From Acidobacteriota bacterium (GTDB lineage Bacteria > Acidobacteriota > Terriglobia > Terriglobales > Acidobacteriaceae): 8,535 bases of DNA. The position numbers and the translations under genes are program-made. Shown one piece after another: positions 1-6,758 of this stretch (positions are counted from its first letter, which is position 1; each line of letters begins with the position of its first letter). The notes below the pieces were generated by a model that was not told the origin of the DNA, did no database searches, and saw nothing but the letters and a program-made list of their open reading frames with translations. Where the stretch lies: positions 1 to 8,535 of the forward strand of contig JAJYZK010000117.1 of NCBI GenBank assembly GCA_021799945.1, read 5' to 3'.

Positions 1-338
1 TTCGGCTCGGCTGCGGCGCGCACCTGGCTCGCCTGCGGCGCACCGCCGCCGGCCCGTTCACCTTGTCCCAGGCCTTGACGCTCGACCAGATATGCTGCGA
101 GGCGGCTGCCGGAAGCCTGGAGCGGCGGCTGCCTCATCCGCGCACCCTGCTGCCGGATCTGCCGGCGGCGACGGCGGATCTTTGGACCGCCGGCAGGCTG
201 CGCAACGGCAATCCCGTCAATCTTCCGGAGTTTTCCGACGCGCCGCTGGCCCGGGTCTTCGCCGGGCAGAGGGAGCTGGTGGGCATCGCCCGGCGGCTCG
301 CGGGAACGCTCTTTCAGCCGGTCGTGGTGCTCGGCTGA
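1..338 (+). CDS. truB: tRNA pseudouridine(55) synthase TruB, C-terminal part (5' end outside window)
   Basis: The reading frame is open from base 3 to a TGA at 336-338, giving about 111 visible residues. It starts with the stretch RLGCGAHLARLRRTAAGPF, followed by TLSQALTLDQI. This is the typical TruB pattern (G-A-x-L-x-x-L-R-R-T-x-x-G-P-F-x-x-x-x-A) after the catalytic core. TruB isomerises U55 to pseudouridine in the T-loop of tRNAs in the cytoplasm. The catalytic Asp and the start lie upstream of the window. The remaining C-terminal part is short, with no clear PUA-like extension recognised. The last 25 bases overlap the 3' end of the convergent esterase gene, with no terminator hairpin between them. 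The family is secure from the GAHL/LRRT/GPF block; only a fragment is visible. Confidence 0.88.
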   Translation, partial: RLGCGAHLARLRRTAAGPFTLSQALTLDQICCEAAAGSLERRLPHPRTLLPDLPAATADLWTAGRLRNGNPVNLPEFSDAPLARVFAGQRELVGIARRLAGTLFQPVVVLG

Positions 339-1033
339 TGCACTCCGGCGCCCCGCGAATCCGGCCTCTGCAGCAAAGGCGTAATCAGGGGCAGCAGATT
401 CGCCGCCACCTGCGCATTGCCCCGATCGGTGGCGTGAATGCCATCGGCCTGCATGCCGCCGCTCACGCCGTAGACGCCTTGGAGCAGAAAGGGCAGCAGA
501 GGCACATGGTGCTTGGCGGCCAGCGAGGCATAGATCGCGTTGAACTGATGGATGTAATCGGGTCCATAGTTCGGAGGCAGGGTGATGCCTCCCAGCACCA
601 CTTTGGCTCCGGAGTGCTGGATTGCGGAGATGATCCGGTCAAGATTGTCGCGGGTGGCTTCGATGGGCAATCCGCGCAGACCGTCGTTTCCGCCGAAGGC
701 CACGATGACCAGCGCGGGCTTGAGCGCCAGCACCTCGTCGAGCCGGTCCAGGCCGTCTTTCGTGGTGTCGCCGCTGATGCCCTCATTGACGACCCGGTAA
801 TGAAAGCCGCGCGCGTCCAGGTCCCGCTGCAGAAAGTCCGGGTAGCTTGCTCCAGGGTCGGCGCCGTAGCCGGCGGTGAGGCTGTCGCCGAAGGCGGCGA
901 TCGCCGGGCGCGGATCGGCGGCCTGCGGTCTCTCGGCTGGGACCGCCGCCGTCGGCGCGGGCGAGCCGCTGCGGCATCCGTTGCAGAGCAGAGCCGAAAG
1001 CAGCGATGCGGCGGCGAGGAGGGGTCGATGCAT
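314..1033 (-). CDS. tesA: GDSL/SGNH esterase, TesA-type arylesterase / lysophospholipase, exported
   Basis: A 239-residue SGNH-hydrolase expected to cleave acyl esters or thioesters (arylesterase, lysophospholipase or thioesterase activity; substrate not deducible). The four family blocks are present: AFGDSLTAGYG with nucleophile Ser51, EGISGDTT with oxyanion Gly88, GGNDGLRG with Asn116, and DGIHAT with Asp197 and His200. Residues 1-20 form a hydrophobic signal segment with Cys17 and Cys20, followed by a Pro/Ala-rich linker to about residue 44. The product is therefore exported and may be a lipoprotein, but LCNGC is a poor lipobox. The ATG at 1031-1033 is chosen because it sits directly before the signal segment. 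No Shine-Dalgarno precedes it, and a possible extended -10 lies 9 bases upstream. The gene is divergent from the ABC exporter genes and convergent on truB, as in the E. coli tesA-ybbA-ybbP locus. Confidence 0.9.
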   Translation of the reverse strand: MHRPLLAAASLLSALLCNGCRSGSPAPTAAVPAERPQAADPRPAIAAFGDSLTAGYGADPGASYPDFLQRDLDARGFHYRVVNEGISGDTTKDGLDRLDEVLALKPALVIVAFGGNDGLRGLPIEATRDNLDRIISAIQHSGAKVVLGGITLPPNYGPDYIHQFNAIYASLAAKHHVPLLPFLLQGVYGVSGGMQADGIHATDRGNAQVAANLLPLITPLLQRPDSRGAGVHQPSTTTG

Positions 1034-1042
1034 GACAGGCTA

Positions 1043-1051
1043 AATGTAGCA
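1043..1051 (-). promoter_or_regulatory. candidate extended -10 element of the esterase gene
   Basis: On the minus strand the bases read TGCTACATT, matching an extended -10 (TGn followed by a TATAAT-like hexamer, TACATT). No good -35 is seen at 16-18 bases upstream. Only 9 bases separate the hexamer from the ATG at 1033 and there is no Shine-Dalgarno, so a transcript from here would be leaderless or nearly so. This is a motif reading only. Confidence 0.3.
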
Positions 1052-1053
1052 AA

Positions 1054-1088
1054 GACCGCTCCGGTCGTGGCGAGCCGGGCGGCCCGGC
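1054..1088. promoter_or_regulatory. two short palindromes in the divergent intergenic region
   Basis: GACCG (1054-1058) pairs with CGGTC (1062-1066) around CTC, and GCCGGGC (1074-1080) pairs with GCCCGGC (1082-1088) around one G. They lie centrally between the divergent esterase and ABC-ATPase genes, where a shared operator could sit. Short GC palindromes are common by chance in GC-rich DNA, so regulatory use is only a possibility. Confidence 0.25.
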
Positions 1089-1104
1089 GCAACGGCGGGA
1101 CGCG

Positions 1105-1140
1105 GGGAAGGGACAAGGGAAGGGACAAGGGAAGGAATAA
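1105..1140 (+). repeat. three tandem copies of a 12-bp unit carrying Shine-Dalgarno-like sequence
   Basis: GGGAAGGGACAA occurs at 1105-1116 and exactly again at 1117-1128. A third copy, GGGAAGGAATAA (two mismatches), lies at 1129-1140, and GGG then abuts the ATG at 1144. Each unit is purine-rich and resembles a ribosome binding site. The third copy places GGGAAGG about 8 bases before the start codon, so it is the likely ribosome binding site of the ABC ATPase gene. The other two copies are extra upstream look-alikes. Confidence 0.7.
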
Positions 1141-1143
1141 GGG

Positions 1144-1830
1144 ATGATTGAAGCCCGCGGGCTGAAAAAAGCGATCCGGAATGGCGGCCGCACGATCGAG
1201 ATTCTCAAAGGCGTCACCCTCTCGATTCCCGCCGGGCAGTTTGTGGCGATTATGGGCGCTTCCGGCAGTGGAAAGAGCACCCTGCTCGGCGTATTGGCCG
1301 GTCTGGACGCCCCCACCGAGGGCGAGGTGTGGATCGATGGACAGGAGATCGGCCGGCTGCCGGAGAACCAACTGGCCGAGGTGCGAGGCCGGAAGCTGGG
1401 GTTTGTCTTTCAGTCCTATCAGCTTGTTCCGACGCTGACGGCGCTCGAAAATGTGCTGCTGCCGCATGAGCTGAACGGCTCGGGAGACGGCTTGGCGCGG
1501 GCCTCCGACCTGTTGCGCAGCGTGGATCTGGGAGAGCGCCTGCACCACTACCCCGTGCAGCTTTCCGGGGGCGAACAGCAGCGCGTGGCCCTGGCCCGCG
1601 CCTTCATGCTCGATCCGCCCATCATTCTGGCGGATGAGCCCACCGGCAACCTCGATTCAAGAAACGGGGCCCACGTTCTGGAGCTGCTGCTGGCGCGCAA
1701 TCGGAACAGCGGAACCACGCTCGTGCTGGTGACCCACGATGCGCAGGTCTCCGCGCAGGCCGAGCGGCGCATCGTGCTGCGCGATGGAGCCGTGGTCGAA
1801 GACGGCATGCGGAATGCGGAGCGGTCGTGA
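1144..1830 (+). CDS. ybbA: ABC transporter ATP-binding protein, YbbA/LolD type
   Basis: A 228-residue cytoplasmic ATPase that would drive the permease encoded next. All ABC motifs are present and intact: Walker A GASGSGKST at residues 38-46, Q-loop Gln90 in VFQSYQLVP, signature LSGGEQQRVALARA from residue 140, Walker B IILADEPTGNLD from residue 160 with catalytic Glu165, and H-loop His198 in VTHD. The length and the ALENV/SGGEQQRVA pattern fit the MacB/LolD/YbbA subfamily, whose members pair with FtsX-like permeases and work in lipoprotein or amphiphile handling and export rather than solute import. The ATG at 1144 is preceded by the GGGAAGG repeats. The stop at 1828-1830 is one base before the permease start, so the two are surely co-transcribed. 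The substrate is unknown; the neighbouring esterase gene suggests an acylated or lipid-like molecule, which is inference. Confidence 0.93.
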   Translation: MIEARGLKKAIRNGGRTIEILKGVTLSIPAGQFVAIMGASGSGKSTLLGVLAGLDAPTEGEVWIDGQEIGRLPENQLAEVRGRKLGFVFQSYQLVPTLTALENVLLPHELNGSGDGLARASDLLRSVDLGERLHHYPVQLSGGEQQRVALARAFMLDPPIILADEPTGNLDSRNGAHVLELLLARNRNSGTTLVLVTHDAQVSAQAERRIVLRDGAVVEDGMRNAERS

Positions 1831-1831
1831 T

Positions 1832-4393
1832 ATGCCGCCTCCGGCCAAATCCGCGCTTGCCTGGAGCTCCGCGGCAAAGATCGCGTGGCGGGAGATGCGG
1901 GCCTCCAGGGAGAAATTTCTATCCGTAATTTTCTCTGTGGCGATTGGAGTCGCCGCGCTCACCGGCGTCCGCGGGGTGAGCGAATCCTTTGAGCGATCGC
2001 TGTACGGCCAGGCCCGCTCGATCATGGCCGGGGATCTCTCGGCCCGGATCTTCCGCCGGCCCTCGCCCTCCGAGCAACACGCTCTGGACGGGCTGGCTCG
2101 CCTGGGGGTGGAGCGCACCACGGTGGTGGAAACCCTTTCGATGGTCTCCACTCCCGACGACCCCGTGCCGCTGGTGGTCTCGCTGAAGGCCGTCGATCCG
2201 CGCAAGTACCCCTTTTACGGCGAGGTGCGGCTCGATCCCGCGGGAGACCTTCGCCAGATTCTGACGGACTCGACCGTTGTGGTCGCCCCCGATCTGCTCC
2301 TTCGCCTGCACACGCGGGTGGGCGGGGAGTTGAAGATAGGCGAGTCCCGTTTCCACATCGCCGCTGTGCTGGTGCGCGAGCCGGACCGCATGAACTCCAC
2401 CATGGGATTGGGGCCGCGCGTGATGATGACCAGGAGCGCGCTCGAAAAGAGCGGCCTGCTGGTTGCCGGCAGCCGCGCCGGTGAGCGGCTGCTTTTTCGG
2501 CTGAGGGGAGCGCCGCTCGATGGGATCCGCGCCCGGGTGGAGTCGATCCTTCCGGATGCGCAGGTGATCGATTTTCGCGAGGGCAATCCCGCGCTGACCG
2601 ACGGATTGAAGCGGGCCACCGGGCTGCTCAGTCTGATCTGCCTGGTGGCCATGGTGCTGGGCGCCGTCGGCGTCGCCATGGCCATGCGCGCCCATCTGCA
2701 GCAGCGCATCGATACGCTGGCGATCATGAAATCGATCGGGGCGCGCTCCTCCGATATTCTGCGGATTTACCTGCTGCAGACCGTCCTTCTGGGACTCGCC
2801 GGCTCCCTGCTTGGCGCGGGCTTGGGGCTGGGCGTGGAGTGGGCGCTTCCTTCGCTGCTCGCCGGCCTGCTGCCGATGCGGATCGATCTGCGCTTTCCCG
2901 TCTTTTCCGTCCTGGCCGGACTGGGCGCCGGAATCCTGACCACGATTTTGTTCTGCCTGCCGCCGCTGCTGGATATCCGCACGGTGAGGCCCAACCTGGT
3001 TCTGCGCCGGTTGGTGGAGACCGAGAACGCCGGTGAAGGCCTTCGCAGCCGGCTGTGGCGGAGCCGGGCGCAGTGGATGGCGGCGGCGATCATCCTTTTG
3101 GGGCTGATGGGCATCGCCGCGACTCTCACCGAATCGATGACCATCGGCCGGTGGTTTGCCGGAGCCCTGGCCACGTTGCTGGCGGTTGTTTTTGGGGTCG
3201 CGGCGGTCATGCTGCGCCTGCTGCGCGGGTTTCTGGCCAGGACGCGGCTGCGGCTCCGCTCTTCGGTGCGCCAAGGCATGGCCAATCTGTATCGGCCGGG
3301 AAACCAATCGGCGGCGGTGCTGGCTGCGCTTTCCATCGGAGTCATGCTGGTGCTGACCGTTTTCCTCGTGCAGCGGGGAGTGCTGCATGAGTTGGGCGAG
3401 CGCCTGGGTTCGGAAGTGCCCAATGTGTTCCTGGTGGATATCGGCAGCAGCGAGCTGGCGGGCGTCGCGCATCTGGTGGAGAGCCAGCAGGGCGTGCGGA
3501 GCCGGATGGAGGCGCTGCCGGTTGTGGCTGGCAGGATTCTCGCCGTGGACGGGGTTCCCGTAGAGGCTCTGCGCGTGCAGCATTATCCCAGGAGGCTGCT
3601 GCGCTCCGTCTCGCTGACCTGGTCGCCAAGCCTGCCGCGGGGCGGCAGCCTGGTGAGCGGGGCGTGGTGGGCGGGGGACGGCGCGGGCGCCGTCGCCGTC
3701 TCTTCGCATGTCGCGACTGTGCTGCATCTGCATCTCGGCTCTTCGCTGGAGCTGTATGCCGCCGGCAGGACCATCCGGGCGCGAGTGACGGCGACCTTCA
3801 AGAGCGATGGGCAGCACATCTTTGCGCGCAGCGAATTCATCCTGCCGCCGGGAGCGCTGGAGGGCCTTCCGGTGGTCTGGTATGGGGCGGTGCATGTCGA
3901 TCCCGGCCAGGTCGGGCGCTTGCAGGCGGCGCTCTTCCAGGCCTATCCCACGGTCACTACGATCGATATTGCGGAGATCGTAGCCACGGTGCAAAGCGTA
4001 GTGGGGCAGATCGGCCTGGTCATCCGCTTTCTTGCCGGCTTCTCGATCCTTTCCGGCGCGGTCATTCTGGCCTCCAGCATTGCCGGCTCCCGGTTTCGCC
4101 GCATCCGGGAGGTGGTGGTGCTGAAGGCCCTAGGGGCGAAGCGCAGCCATGTCGCCGCGGTCTTCAGCGTGGAGTTCGCGATTCTCGGACTGCTGGCCGG
4201 CGCGGTGGGCGCGTTGTTCGGAAATCTGCTCTCGCGGGTTCTGCTGCACAAGCTGGACGCGGCGTTTCGCGCGCCGTGGATGGCCAGCGGCATCGCCATT
4301 CTGGGCGCCGCCGCGCTGGCCGTGCTGACCGGCTGGGTGGCCAGCTACCGTATGCTGGGGCAGAAGCCGCTGGAGATCCTGAGGGAGGAATAG
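1832..4393 (+). CDS. ybbP: ABC transporter permease, FtsX-like, YbbP type
   Basis: An 853-residue inner-membrane permease, close in size to E. coli YbbP. The ATG at 1832 is chosen because it lies one base after the ATPase stop, with a GGAG about 10 bases upstream; the frame stays open further upstream but only inside the ATPase gene. About ten membrane segments are visible: residues 29-48, 265-287, 311-348 (possibly a hairpin), 355-381, 414-434, 439-463, 493-513, 725-750, 774-800 and 817-838. Two large extracytoplasmic domains (about 50-260 and 515-720) sit between them. Two FtsX modules are marked by the repeated coupling-helix motifs MKSIGARSSDI and LKALGAKRSHV, each followed by a membrane pair. 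The protein ends QKPLEILREE, the usual R-P-x-x-x-L-R-like tail of the family. With the upstream ATPase it should form an exporter or a mechanotransmission machine; the cargo is unknown. Confidence 0.92.
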   Translation: MPPPAKSALAWSSAAKIAWREMRASREKFLSVIFSVAIGVAALTGVRGVSESFERSLYGQARSIMAGDLSARIFRRPSPSEQHALDGLARLGVERTTVVETLSMVSTPDDPVPLVVSLKAVDPRKYPFYGEVRLDPAGDLRQILTDSTVVVAPDLLLRLHTRVGGELKIGESRFHIAAVLVREPDRMNSTMGLGPRVMMTRSALEKSGLLVAGSRAGERLLFRLRGAPLDGIRARVESILPDAQVIDFREGNPALTDGLKRATGLLSLICLVAMVLGAVGVAMAMRAHLQQRIDTLAIMKSIGARSSDILRIYLLQTVLLGLAGSLLGAGLGLGVEWALPSLLAGLLPMRIDLRFPVFSVLAGLGAGILTTILFCLPPLLDIRTVRPNLVLRRLVETENAGEGLRSRLWRSRAQWMAAAIILLGLMGIAATLTESMTIGRWFAGALATLLAVVFGVAAVMLRLLRGFLARTRLRLRSSVRQGMANLYRPGNQSAAVLAALSIGVMLVLTVFLVQRGVLHELGERLGSEVPNVFLVDIGSSELAGVAHLVESQQGVRSRMEALPVVAGRILAVDGVPVEALRVQHYPRRLLRSVSLTWSPSLPRGGSLVSGAWWAGDGAGAVAVSSHVATVLHLHLGSSLELYAAGRTIRARVTATFKSDGQHIFARSEFILPPGALEGLPVVWYGAVHVDPGQVGRLQAALFQAYPTVTTIDIAEIVATVQSVVGQIGLVIRFLAGFSILSGAVILASSIAGSRFRRIREVVVLKALGAKRSHVAAVFSVEFAILGLLAGAVGALFGNLLSRVLLHKLDAAFRAPWMASGIAILGAAALAVLTGWVASYRMLGQKPLEILREE

Positions 4394-4408
4394 GGAAGGC
4401 GCCGCGCA

Positions 4409-4437
4409 TTGACCGGGTTTCGCCGGGCTTTTACTAT
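4409..4437 (+). promoter_or_regulatory. sigma-70-like promoter of tRNA-Gln
   Basis: TTGACC (4409-4414) is followed after exactly 17 bases by TACTAT (4432-4437), starting 16 bases after the permease stop. Transcription would begin about 7 bases later and reach the mature tRNA end at 4485 after a leader of roughly 40 bases. The near-consensus -35, ideal spacing and position make this a good candidate. Confidence 0.6.
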
Positions 4438-4484
4438 AAGGCTGGCGGCGACGCCGCCCGCGCGGAGTTCGAGTTCCGCCGCAC

Positions 4485-4558
4485 TGCCCCCTCGTTCAAT
4501 GGTAGGACAGCTGACTCTGGATCAGCATATCGGGGTTCGAATCCCTGGGGGGCAGCCA
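4485..4558 (+). tRNA. tRNA-Gln (anticodon CTG), CCA encoded
   Basis: A full cloverleaf can be folded by hand. The acceptor TGCCCCC (4485-4491) pairs over 7 bp with GGGGGCA (4548-4554), then discriminator G and CCA (4556-4558). The D stem is GTTC/GGAC. The anticodon stem GCTGA/TCAGC closes the loop CTCTGGA, with CTG at positions 34-36 reading codon CAG. There is a 4-base variable loop, and the T stem CGGGG/CCCTG with one G-T pair encloses TTCGAAT. The U1-A72 pair, G73 and U35-G36 are known glutaminyl-tRNA synthetase identity elements. It lies 91 bp after the permease gene and marks the boundary between the intact and the decayed half. Its 3' half is the kind of site that tyrosine-recombinase elements use for integration. 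Confidence 0.95.
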
Positions 4559-4618
4559 ATAGAATCAATGGTCCAGGCTGAAGCCGCTCTCCCCCTGCGG
4601 CAAAATTGTGGCAATTCC

Positions 4619-4648
4619 AACGGCATTTGCGGCGAGCCGAATGCCGTT
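4619..4648. terminator. hairpin between the tRNA and the integrase relic, possible terminator
   Basis: AACGGCATT (4619-4627) is perfectly complementary to AATGCCGTT (4640-4648), a 9-bp stem with a 12-base loop. On the plus strand it is followed by CTATCTGTTTCTG, a weak T-rich tract 60 bases after the tRNA. On the minus strand it starts directly after the stop of the integrase relic but has no T tract. It may end tRNA transcription, or be the old terminator of the integrase gene. Confidence 0.4.
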
Positions 4649-4760
4649 CTATCTGTTTCTGTCGTTGACGATTTTTGCAATACCCTTGATCTCCGAATGC
4701 AGACTGCGTGGTGTTGTCGTGACGCTTCGGTGGCCGAGAATCTTCCCGCCAAAACGATGC
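4649..4760 (-). pseudogene. relic of a tyrosine recombinase (integrase) C-terminus
   Basis: The minus-strand frame ending in TAG at 4649-4651 reads KILGHRSVTTTPRSLHSE and then IKGIAKIVNDRNR. This matches the C-terminal signature of phage-type integrases (L-G-H-x-S-x-x-T-T-x-x-Y-x-H). The second catalytic His (LGH) is kept, but the nucleophilic Tyr expected in TT-x-x-Y-x-H is Ser (R-S-L-H). The Arg-containing block (H-x-L-R-H) and the N-terminal domains are not recognisable in any minus-strand frame upstream. The fragment lies about 90 bp from a tRNA 3' end, the usual place for the integrase of a tRNA-targeting island. The family call rests on one short motif plus position; it is not a functional enzyme. 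The frame stays open further up to about 5200, but that part looks like no integrase. Confidence 0.45.
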
Positions 4761-5180
4761 TGCCCATGCGATCCCGCGGATCCGTTGCGATGGAGCGCCG
4801 CGCGGAATTGAGCACGACGCCTTGATGGGTTCCTCCCGCCTCGGCTAGACCGTTGCCTGAAGCGGGGGCTCTCAGACGCAAAAGAAATTCGGTGACTTTT
4901 CTTATTGCAGTGCGCACCTGACTGAGATTTCTGCATGAGAGGATGCCGTTCCGCATGAATGGCCCTGAAGCGCGGACGGTATCGGAGGAAGAAGAGTTTA
5001 TCCGCAAGGCTGCGGAGTAGGGAAATAGTGCGATCCCCCATCGCTTCGTCGCGAATGTGGAGGAGCATCTCCAGGGCGCACAGCGCATCGCTGTTCCGGC
5101 TTTTGCTTGGTCCCAAAAGGGACTGGTTGTCCAGCTCTGGCGTGGCCCGATTTTGCTCTACCTGCTGCTGTCGTCCGTTC
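4760..5180. other. non-coding or eroded stretch, no recognisable gene
   Basis: I see no intact gene here. The minus strand keeps a frame open from about 5200 to 4649, with a helical-looking piece near 4990-5100 (ALEMLLHIRDEAMGD and SLLRSLADKLFFL). It has no convincing ribosome binding site or ATG, and I do not recognise it. A second minus-strand frame runs from 5088 through the tRNA and is certainly not a gene. The stretch may be the eroded body of the integrase or another lost island gene. Confidence 0.4.
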
Positions 5181-5183
5181 GAT

Positions 5184-5243
5184 CTAAAACTTGAATTTTA
5201 GGAGTATTTTAGGAATGGGAACTCCTCGAAAGCTGTCCTAAAC
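5184..5243. promoter_or_regulatory. cluster of TTTTAGGA half-sites upstream of the methyltransferase gene (putative operator)
   Basis: ATTTTAGGA occurs at 5195-5203 and again at 5206-5214, eleven bases apart, about one helical turn. TCCTAAA (5236-5242) is the same word inverted, and CTAAAA (5184-5189) is an inverted partner of TTTTAG at 5196-5201. AGGAGT (5200-5205) also pairs with ACTCCT (5221-5226). The cluster ends 15 bases before the methyltransferase ATG, in a conspicuously AT-rich pocket. Such arrays bind repressors or controllers in many restriction-modification systems, but no controller gene is seen in the window. No clean -35/-10 pair was found here. Function is inferred. Confidence 0.4.
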
Positions 5244-5257
5244 TTTTGTAAGGGCTT

Positions 5258-6758
5258 ATGACATCGCGGGGATCGTCAATTCAGCTCCTCGACCACGCAG
5301 ACAGCCTGCGCCGGGCCGTCGCGCCAGGGATCGCCCTCAAGCGGAAATCCGCTTTAGGGCAATTCATGACACCTGCGCCCGTTGCCCGCTTCATGGCCTC
5401 ACTGTTTCCGCCGAGCACCTTGGAAACGTGCGCTTTGTTGGACCCGGGAGCTGGAGTCGGGGCACTGTCATGCGCCTTCCTTGACCGTTGGGCCGGCGGC
5501 AACGGCTTCGGATTCCGCAAAGTCGAGATTGAAGCCTACGAAATCGACGCAACGCTTCGGGAGCATCTCTCTGCTACGCTCGGGAGCTACGCCGAGCATT
5601 TGCCAGTAAGCTGGCGGATTTCATCGGACGACTTCATCGAGGCCGCCGCGCTTCAGAGCATGGCTCCGCGCCGATTTACCCACGCAATCCTCAATCCGCC
5701 TTACAAAAAGATCAACAGCCTTTCGGCCCATCGTCTGATCTTGCGCCAGGTCGGGATTGAGACCGTCAATCTCTATGCGGCGTTCGCGGCGCTTGCCCTG
5801 TCCCTGATGAAGACGGGCGGGCAAATGGTTGCCATCATCCCGCGCAGCTTCTGTAATGGACCCTATTACCGTCCCTTCCGAGAATTTCTCCTGCGGCGCG
5901 CCGCCCTTCGTCACATGCACCTGTTCGCGTCACGGAACAAGGCGTTTAAGGATGATGACGTGCTGCAAGAAAACATCATCATCCACATCGAGTGCGGGGG
6001 GCGTTCAGGGACCTGTGACGGTTTCGCATTCAACCGATGATAGCTTTTCCGACCTGATTACGCACGAACACCCCTTTGATCGCATCGTATTTTCCTCGGA
6101 CCCGGAAAATTTCATCCATGTACCCATCTCTCCGGGTCGCAACAGCATCGAGCTGTCGCGCGGCGTGCGCTCTACCCTTTCCGACCTTGGAATTGGGATC
6201 TCCACCGGGCCAGTCGTCGATTTCCGGTTGCTGGAACACATCGAGGACCAGCCGTCGAAGGGCACAGTGCCCCTGCTCTATCCCGGCCACTTTACCGGGC
6301 AGGCGACGCGATGGCCGAAGGAAGGCCAGAAACGCGGCAATGCGCTGCGCCTAAACGATGACACTAGGAAATGGCTCTACCCGAACGGCTTCTATGCCGT
6401 CGTGCGGCGGTTCTCCTCAAAGGAGGAAACGCGACGCATCGTTGCAAGCGTCGTTAGGCCCGATGCGTTTCCTGGTGCAGAGTATCTCGGCTTCGAGAAC
6501 CACCTAAATGTCTTTCATGAGGACAAAAGCGGTTTGCCGGAGGCGCTCGCCTACGGCCTCGCCGTGTTTTTGAACACCACGGCGGTCGATGAGAATTTCC
6601 GGCGCTTCAACGGCCATACCCAGGTCAATGCGACCGATCTCCGCCTCATGAAGTATCCCGACCGGAGGACGCTTGCAGAGCTTGGCGAATGGGCGCAGCG
6701 CCAACATGAGCTGACACAAGATATTATTGATGAAAAGACAAAGAAGCTCACAGGATGA
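5258..6758 (+). pseudogene. DNA adenine methyltransferase, BsuBI/PstI type, frameshifted
   Basis: Read through one frameshift this is about 499 residues, matching the roughly 500-residue M.BsuBI/M.PstI enzymes, which methylate the adenine of CTGCAG using S-adenosylmethionine. The first frame (ATG 5258, stop 6038-6040) has GQFMTP at 34-39, motif I LDPGAGVGALS at 61-71, the acidic AYEID at 93-97 and catalytic NPPY at 146-149. At the run of six G (5996-6001) the frame is lost. The +1 frame then continues VQGPVTVSHSTDD to the TGA at 6756-6758, with the target-recognition half: GISTGPVVDFR, LLYPGHF, FENHLNVFH and FNGHTQVNATDLR. Removing one G restores the whole protein. As it stands only about 246 correct residues are made, lacking target recognition, and the second half has no usable start. 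An AGGG lies only 3 bases before the ATG, and an in-frame TAA (5249-5251) limits the start. The gene overlaps the endonuclease by ATGA. A sequencing error cannot be excluded. Confidence 0.85.
5996..6001 (+). other. G6 tract at the methyltransferase frameshift
   Basis: Six consecutive G within TGCGGGGGGCGT mark the point where coding similarity jumps from frame 2 to frame 3. Five G would give C-G-G-V-Q in one frame. This could be a fixed indel, a slippage site, or a base-call error in a homopolymer. Confidence 0.75.

Noticed and set aside
92..1147. A 351-codon plus-strand frame opposite the esterase
   Set aside because: It is antisense to a clear GDSL enzyme with all four catalytic blocks and ends in a repeat-encoded RDKGRDKGRNKG tail.
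1919..3994. A 691-codon minus-strand frame opposite the permease
   Set aside because: Composition rich in His, Gln, Arg and Pro is typical of the antisense of GC-rich coding DNA. The plus-strand permease explains the region fully.
4522..5088. Long minus-strand frame running from the eroded stretch through the tRNA
   Set aside because: Its C-terminus (GCPPGIRTPIC) is the familiar false translation of the antisense of a tRNA T-arm and acceptor; no family features or start signals.
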